A stretch of DNA of 8,639 nt from positions 1,625,204 to 1,633,842 of the forward strand of contig CP070642.1 in assembly GCA_020354105.1 (NCBI GenBank), in the 5' to 3' direction. This document shows positions 6,098-8,639 of the stretch, in pieces. The notes beneath the pieces are model-generated. The model was not told the DNA's origin. It saw nothing but the letters and a program-made list of their open reading frames with translations, and did no database searches. The translations under genes were made by a program, and so were the position numbers. The stretch comes from Chloroflexota bacterium. Lineage in GTDB: Bacteria; Chloroflexota; Dehalococcoidia; GIF9; UBA5629. Position 1 is the first letter of the stretch, and every line of letters begins with the position of its first letter.

Positions 6098-7297
6098 TTA
6101 TTCAAGTATTTTACCGATGACTCCAGCTCCGACGGTTCTGCCTCCCTCTCGAATGGCAAAACGCAGTCCCTGTTCCAGAGCTACCGGATAAATAAGCTTT
6201 ATGGTCATCTTTATGTTATCGCCGGGCATGACCATTTCCACCCCTTTAGGCAATTCCGCGGTTCCGGTAACATCAAGGGTCCTTATATAGAACTGAGGCT
6301 TATAGCCGTTAAAGAACGGAGTATGCCTGCCACCTTCTTCCTTTGTTAGTACATAGACCTCCGCCTCGAAGTGGGTATGTGGTGTAACCGAACCGGGCGC
6401 TGCTAGAACCTGGCCTCTCTCCACATCCTCACGCTCTATGCCTCTGAGCAAACAGCCAACGGCATCCCCAGGCTCCCCTGAATCCAGGGTCTTGTGGAAC
6501 ATCTCCACTCCAGTTACCACAGTCTTCCGTGTTTCCTTTATGCCCACTATCTCAATCTCATCACTTGTTATAACTACACCTCGCTCCACCCTGCCAGTGA
6601 CTACGGTACCACGCCCCTTAATACCAAACACATCCTCTACCGGCATCAAGAAAGGCTTATCTTTAGGTCTCACCGGAAGCGGCACCCATTCATCTATAGC
6701 ATCTGTCAATTGCAGAATTTTGCCGCACCACTCGCAATCTCGCTTACCACAGCCACATTCCAGCGCCTTAAGGGCACTTACTCGCACGATAGGGGTCTTA
6801 TCTCCTGGAAACTTTTGTTTGGTCAGAAGGTCTCTAACTTCAAGTTCAACAAGGTCCAGCAACTCGGGGTCATCCATCATGTCTACTTTATTCAATGCCA
6901 CCAGTATGCTGGGCACCTCCACCTGCCGAGCCAGAAGAATATGCTCACGTGTCTGAGGCATAGGCCCATCAGGAGCGCTGACTACCAGTATCGCCCCGTC
7001 CATCTGAGCTGCGCCAGTGATCATATTCTTAATATAGTCGGCATGCCCCGGGCAATCCACGTGAGCATAGTGCCGCTTTGCAGTCTCATATTCAATATGA
7101 GCAATAGCGATTGTCAAGCCACGTGCTTTCTCCTCAGGCGCATTATCGATAGAATCGAAAGCCCTGAATTGAGTATCACTATCCTTAGATAAACACAGGG
7201 TAATCGCCGAAGTCAAAGTCGTCTTACCGTGATCAACGTGGCCTATCGTTCCCACATTGAGATGCGGTTTAGTACGTTGAAAGACCTTCTTTGCCAT
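6098..7297 (-). CDS. tuf: Translation elongation factor EF-Tu
   Basis: EF-Tu carries aminoacyl-tRNA to the ribosomal A site with GTP hydrolysis. At 399 residues it is full length. The G motifs are all present: GHVDHGKT (19-26), RGLTI with the effector Thr (59-63), DCPGH with the catalytic His (81-85), NKVD (136-139) and SALK (174-177). The beta-barrel domains 2 and 3 follow, ending REGGRTVGAGVIGKILE. An insert after SALKALE has four cysteines (181, 183, 188, 191) in a C-x-C-x4-C-x2-C pattern, suggesting a bound metal; I recall similar inserts in EF-Tu of Dehalococcoides and some Clostridia. The ATG has an excellent AAGGAGGT 8 bases upstream. It follows tRNA-Thr(GGU) by 24 bases, as in E. coli tufB. 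Confidence 0.98.
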   Translation of the reverse strand: MAKKVFQRTKPHLNVGTIGHVDHGKTTLTSAITLCLSKDSDTQFRAFDSIDNAPEEKARGLTIAIAHIEYETAKRHYAHVDCPGHADYIKNMITGAAQMDGAILVVSAPDGPMPQTREHILLARQVEVPSILVALNKVDMMDDPELLDLVELEVRDLLTKQKFPGDKTPIVRVSALKALECGCGKRDCEWCGKILQLTDAIDEWVPLPVRPKDKPFLMPVEDVFGIKGRGTVVTGRVERGVVITSDEIEIVGIKETRKTVVTGVEMFHKTLDSGEPGDAVGCLLRGIEREDVERGQVLAAPGSVTPHTHFEAEVYVLTKEEGGRHTPFFNGYKPQFYIRTLDVTGTAELPKGVEMVMPGDNIKMTIKLIYPVALEQGLRFAIREGGRTVGAGVIGKILE

Positions 7298-7321
7298 TTT
7301 AAGAAACCTCCTTCTTTACAC

Positions 7322-7394
7322 AGCCCACAACCAGATTCGAACTGGTGACCCCGTTCTTACCAAGAACGTGCTCTACCTGCTGAGCTATGTGGGC
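7322..7394 (-). tRNA. tRNA-Thr (anticodon GGU)
   Basis: The cloverleaf is complete: acceptor GCCCACA with TGTGGGC, D stem GCTC/GAGC, anticodon stem CGTTC/GAACG with loop TTGGTAA (anticodon GGT), variable loop GGGTC, T arm ACCAG-TTCGAAT-CTGGT. The discriminator is U and CCA is not encoded. It reads ACC and ACU codons. It is the last tRNA before tuf, matching thrT in E. coli. Confidence 0.97.
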
Positions 7395-7426
7395 AAACTT
7401 TCCAACATTATACAATATAGCCTTAA

Positions 7427-7454
7427 ATTATACACTATTTTATCAAAGTAGCAA
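7427..7454 (-). promoter_or_regulatory. Candidate internal promoter for tRNA-Thr(GGU)-tuf
   Basis: On the minus strand TTGCTA (7454-7449), a 16-base spacer and a perfect TATAAT (7432-7427) lie in the AT-rich gap between tRNA-Tyr and tRNA-Thr(GGU). A second TATAAT at 7412-7407 has no clear -35 box. It would raise tuf expression independently of the upstream tRNAs. The low GC of the gap makes chance matches possible. Confidence 0.45.
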
Positions 7455-7465
7455 ACTCTACGAGA

Positions 7466-7551
7466 TGGTGGAGGGGGTAGGATTCGAACCTACGTAGCCT
7501 ACAGGCGGCAGATTTACAGTCTGCTCCGATTGTCCACTCCGGCACCCCTCC
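7466..7551 (-). tRNA. tRNA-Tyr (anticodon GUA)
   Basis: This is a class II tRNA. Acceptor GGAGGGG pairs with CCCCTCC; anticodon stem GCAGA/TCTGC surrounds loop CTGTAAA (anticodon GTA). A long variable arm contains the stem GCCT/AGGC, and the T arm is GTAGG-TTCGAAT-CCTAC. The discriminator A is followed by an encoded CCA (7468-7466), unlike its two tRNA-Thr neighbours. It corresponds to tyrU in the E. coli cluster. Confidence 0.97.
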
Positions 7552-7570
7552 CAGCCAAACCTAAAGCCAA

Positions 7571-7643
7571 AGCCCGAGAGGGGAGTCGAACCCACTAACC
7601 TACCGATTACAAGTCGGTTGCGCTGCCATTGCGCCACTCGGGC
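7571..7643 (-). tRNA. tRNA-Thr (anticodon UGU), T stem with an extra base
   Basis: Acceptor GCCCGAG/CTCGGGC, D stem GCGC/GCGC with a 7-base loop, and anticodon stem ACCGA/TCGGT with loop CTTGTAA (anticodon TGT) are all sound. The T stem is odd: AGTGGG faces CCCCT, so five pairs form only if the T opposite plus-strand base 7594 is bulged; otherwise there is a T-C mismatch with a 6-base variable loop. Discriminator U, no encoded CCA. It is first in the operon, matching thrU of E. coli. Confidence 0.9.
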
Positions 7644-7693
7644 AATTAAATGAACCTCTCGGCCAACCCCACCCAGACAAACTACGGGGTGTT

Positions 7694-7722
7694 AGTATAG
7701 AAAAAGCCATAGTAAAAGTCAA
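7694..7722 (-). promoter_or_regulatory. Main promoter of the tRNA-tuf operon
   Basis: On the minus strand TTGACT (7722-7717), a spacer of exactly 17 bases, and TATACT (7699-7694) form a near-consensus sigma-70 promoter. Transcription would begin around 7687, some 44 bases before tRNA-Thr(UGU). The first transcribed bases are G/C-rich (CACCCCGTAG), reminiscent of a growth-rate discriminator, though that is inference. Confidence 0.8.
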
Positions 7723-7726
7723 GGAA

Positions 7727-7747
7727 GTGTTATGTGGCACCTAACAC
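7727..7747. promoter_or_regulatory. Operator-like 21-base dyad between the divergent promoters
   Basis: GTGTTATGTG, a central G, and CACCTAACAC match as reverse complements at 9 of 10 positions. The site sits 4 bases upstream of the leftward -35 box and about 50-70 bases upstream of the predicted rightward start. It shares its right half with the 13-base inverted repeat, so GTGTTA occurs three times here. The layout suits a dimeric regulator, but none is identified. Confidence 0.55.
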
Positions 7748-7784
7748 CCCGTAAAAGAGGGTTGTTGCATTGACAATGCGCCGT

Positions 7785-7793
7785 TGTTATAAT
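7785..7793 (+). promoter_or_regulatory. Extended -10 promoter for the coiled-coil gene and tRNA cluster
   Basis: TGTTATAAT is a perfect extended -10. TTGCAT 17 bases upstream (7765-7770) is a weak -35. A small perfect dyad, GCATTG-A-CAATGC, lies at 7767-7779 over the -35 region. A start near 7800 would give a leader of about 100 bases in which I see no gene. Confidence 0.55.
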
Positions 7794-7900
7794 TATTTGA
7801 CAGGCGGGATAGTACTCAGTAAGAGAAACTAGACGACGCATGATAAGATACGTCTGTAAATAAGCTTGGGTCCGCCAGAATATGGAGGAAGGTTACGAAG

Positions 7901-8347
7901 ATGGCAAGAAAGCCTCGGAGAGCTGCAGCCCAGAATATCATCAATAACCTATTGAACTCGGAGATACCCGAGATACAATCTATGGCTAATAATTTAGCTG
8001 AGCAGATTAAAGAGCTGGAGGAGCAGAGCTCCAGACTACAAAAATATGTCACTCAGATCGAAAACATAGCGACAGATGAAGCCAACGCTCTGGTTGAAAG
8101 CCGACTTGCTGAAATTCTTAAAGATTTAGATGCGGCTTTGAAGGACCTCAGACATAGGCCCAAAGAAGCCTTAGCTACTAGTAAAGAAGCCAAAGCCGTG
8201 GCTCCCAGAAGGGCTGCGGTTGAAGAGGAGCCTGAAGAAGAGGTGGAAGAGGTAGAAGAACCGGGAGGTATAACGCCTGGACAGGGAATGCAACTGGAAA
8301 GGGTTATTACGCCAGAGGGGTACGTAATCAAGAAGGCACGGTACTAA
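7901..8347 (+). CDS. Hypothetical coiled-coil protein, 148 residues
   Basis: I do not recognise this gene. The ATG has AGGAAGG 8 bases upstream, within a GGAGGAAGG run. The product starts with a basic patch (MARKPRRAAA), then residues 12-84 are strongly helical with heptad-like spacing (IQSMANNLAEQIKELEEQ, VESRLAEILKDLDAALKDL), suggesting a coiled coil. A basic linker (to about 104) precedes an acidic run at 107-120 (VEEEPEEEVEEVEE), a GGITPGQG stretch, and a closing VITPEGYVIKKARY. No signal peptide or membrane helix is seen, so it is probably cytoplasmic. It has its own promoter opposite the tRNA-tuf operon, and its stop lies 12 bases before tRNA-Arg, so it may share a transcript with the tRNAs. 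The opposite charges at its two ends could suit RNA or ribosome contact, which is speculation. Confidence 0.85.
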   Translation: MARKPRRAAAQNIINNLLNSEIPEIQSMANNLAEQIKELEEQSSRLQKYVTQIENIATDEANALVESRLAEILKDLDAALKDLRHRPKEALATSKEAKAVAPRRAAVEEEPEEEVEEVEEPGGITPGQGMQLERVITPEGYVIKKARY

Positions 8348-8359
8348 TCTTAGCTTGCT

Positions 8360-8433
8360 GCCCCTGTAGCTCAGATGGATAGAGCAGCGGTTTCCTAAAC
8401 CGCGTGTCGGGCGTTCGAATCGCCCCAGGGGTA
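8360..8433 (+). tRNA. tRNA-Arg (anticodon CCU)
   Basis: Acceptor GCCCCTG pairs with CAGGGGT (first pair G-U), D stem GCTC/GAGC, anticodon stem GCGGT/ACCGC with loop TTCCTAA (anticodon CCT), T arm GGGCG-TTCGAAT-CGCCC. Discriminator A; CCA is not encoded. It reads AGG codons. Confidence 0.96.
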
Positions 8434-8464
8434 CTATAAGTCCAGAGATATAACAAAGATATAT

Positions 8465-8540
8465 AGGGGTGTAGCTCAGCTGGAAGAGCAGCGGTCTCCA
8501 AAACCGCAGGTCGCGGGTTCGAATCCTGCCGCCCCTGCCA
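8465..8540 (+). tRNA. tRNA-Trp (anticodon CCA)
   Basis: Acceptor AGGGGTG pairs with CGCCCCT, anticodon stem GCGGT/ACCGC surrounds loop CTCCAAA (anticodon CCA), T arm GCGGG-TTCGAAT-CCTGC. Discriminator G is followed by an encoded CCA. In many bacteria tRNA-Trp lies just upstream of secE-nusG; here it is in the divergent cluster. Confidence 0.97.
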
Positions 8541-8554
8541 TGGTTACGGTAAAT

Positions 8555-8639
8555 GCCGAGGTGGTGGAATAGGTAGACACGCCATCTTGAGGGGGTGGTG
8601 GGCGTAAGCCCGTAGGAGTTCAAATCTCCTCCTCGGCAC
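8555..8639 (+). tRNA. tRNA-Leu (anticodon GAG), 3' end at window edge
   Basis: A class II tRNA: acceptor GCCGAGG pairs with CCTCGGC, anticodon stem CCATC/GGTGG surrounds loop TTGAGGG (anticodon GAG), a long variable arm has GGGC-GTAA-GCCC, and the T arm is AGGAG-TTCAAAT-CTCCT. Discriminator A is at 8638; the final C may begin an encoded CCA, which the window cuts off. It reads CUC and CUU. Confidence 0.96.

Larger units (their letters stand above)
7683..7753. repeat. 13-base perfect inverted repeat bracketing the tRNA-tuf promoter
   Basis: TACGGGGTGTTAG at 7683-7695 and CTAACACCCCGTA at 7741-7753 are exact reverse complements, 45 bases apart. The left arm covers the end of the -10 box and the start site; the right arm lies upstream of the -35 box. 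Pairing stops abruptly outside both arms. Confidence 0.85.

Noticed and set aside
6494..7192. 232-codon plus-strand reading frame inside tuf
   Set aside because: It is antisense to a certain EF-Tu gene, has no family features, and no ribosome site.
7683..7753. Inverted repeat as ends of a small transposable element
   Set aside because: The interior is just 45 bases and is occupied by the core promoter; no target-site duplication is seen.
7770..7793. TTGACA (7770-7775) with TATAAT (7788-7793) as a promoter
   Set aside because: The spacer is only 12 bases. The extended -10 motif explains the TATAAT better.
8171..8623. 150-codon minus-strand reading frame across three tRNA genes
   Set aside because: Its residues such as GRIRTRDLRFWRP and GRFERPTRGLG are typical antisense translations of tRNA T arms, a known source of false proteins. 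It overlaps the tRNAs and the end of the coiled-coil gene.

Overview
The window is a piece of bacterial chromosome, probably from an uncultured or little-studied Chloroflexota of the Dehalococcoidia type. That assignment rests on the style of the EF-Tu (a four-cysteine insert in the G domain and the sequence around RGLTIAI) and is an inference; no search was run. Genes are densely packed and no stretch over 300 bases lacks one.

Region 1 (1-2658, + strand) holds two tandem paralogous monovalent cation:proton antiporters of the Na_H_Exchanger family. The first copy is broken by a single in-frame TAA at 268-270. The second (1387-2658) is intact and has a candidate extended -10 promoter upstream. 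Both copies lack aspartates that are normally diagnostic of CPA1/NhaP cation binding.

Region 2 (2662-7687, - strand) is a classic translation and secretion operon. It reads leftward as tRNA-Thr(UGU), tRNA-Tyr(GUA), tRNA-Thr(GGU), tuf, rpmG, secE, nusG, rplK, rplA, L10 leader with attenuator, rplJ, rplL, terminator. Spacing from tuf to rplA is 0-4 bases or so, which suggests translational coupling. The tRNA-tuf order matches the E. coli thrU-tyrU-glyT-thrT-tufB cluster except that tRNA-Gly is missing. The operon ends after rplL and converges on the antiporter gene, so rpoB/rpoC are not next to rplL. rpmG (55 codons) sits between tuf and secE. L7/L12 carries an unusual Glu/Lys/Pro-rich N-terminal extension.

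Region 3 (7644-7900) is a divergent control region. It has a good promoter for the tRNA-tuf operon (TTGACT, 17 bases, TATACT), a rightward extended -10 promoter, a 13-base perfect inverted repeat bracketing the leftward promoter, and a nested 21-base near-palindrome just upstream of its -35 box.

Region 4 (7901-8639, + strand) has an unrecognised 148-residue coiled-coil protein followed closely by tRNA-Arg(CCU), tRNA-Trp(CCA) and tRNA-Leu(GAG), the last reaching the window edge.

The main part is therefore housekeeping. The most interesting points are the L7/L12 extension with a possible internal start, the operator-like dyads, the leader RNA switch, a bulged tRNA-Thr, the tRNA-linked coiled-coil protein, and the aspartate-less antiporter pair. 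I found no mobile element, CRISPR array or clear novel defence system.
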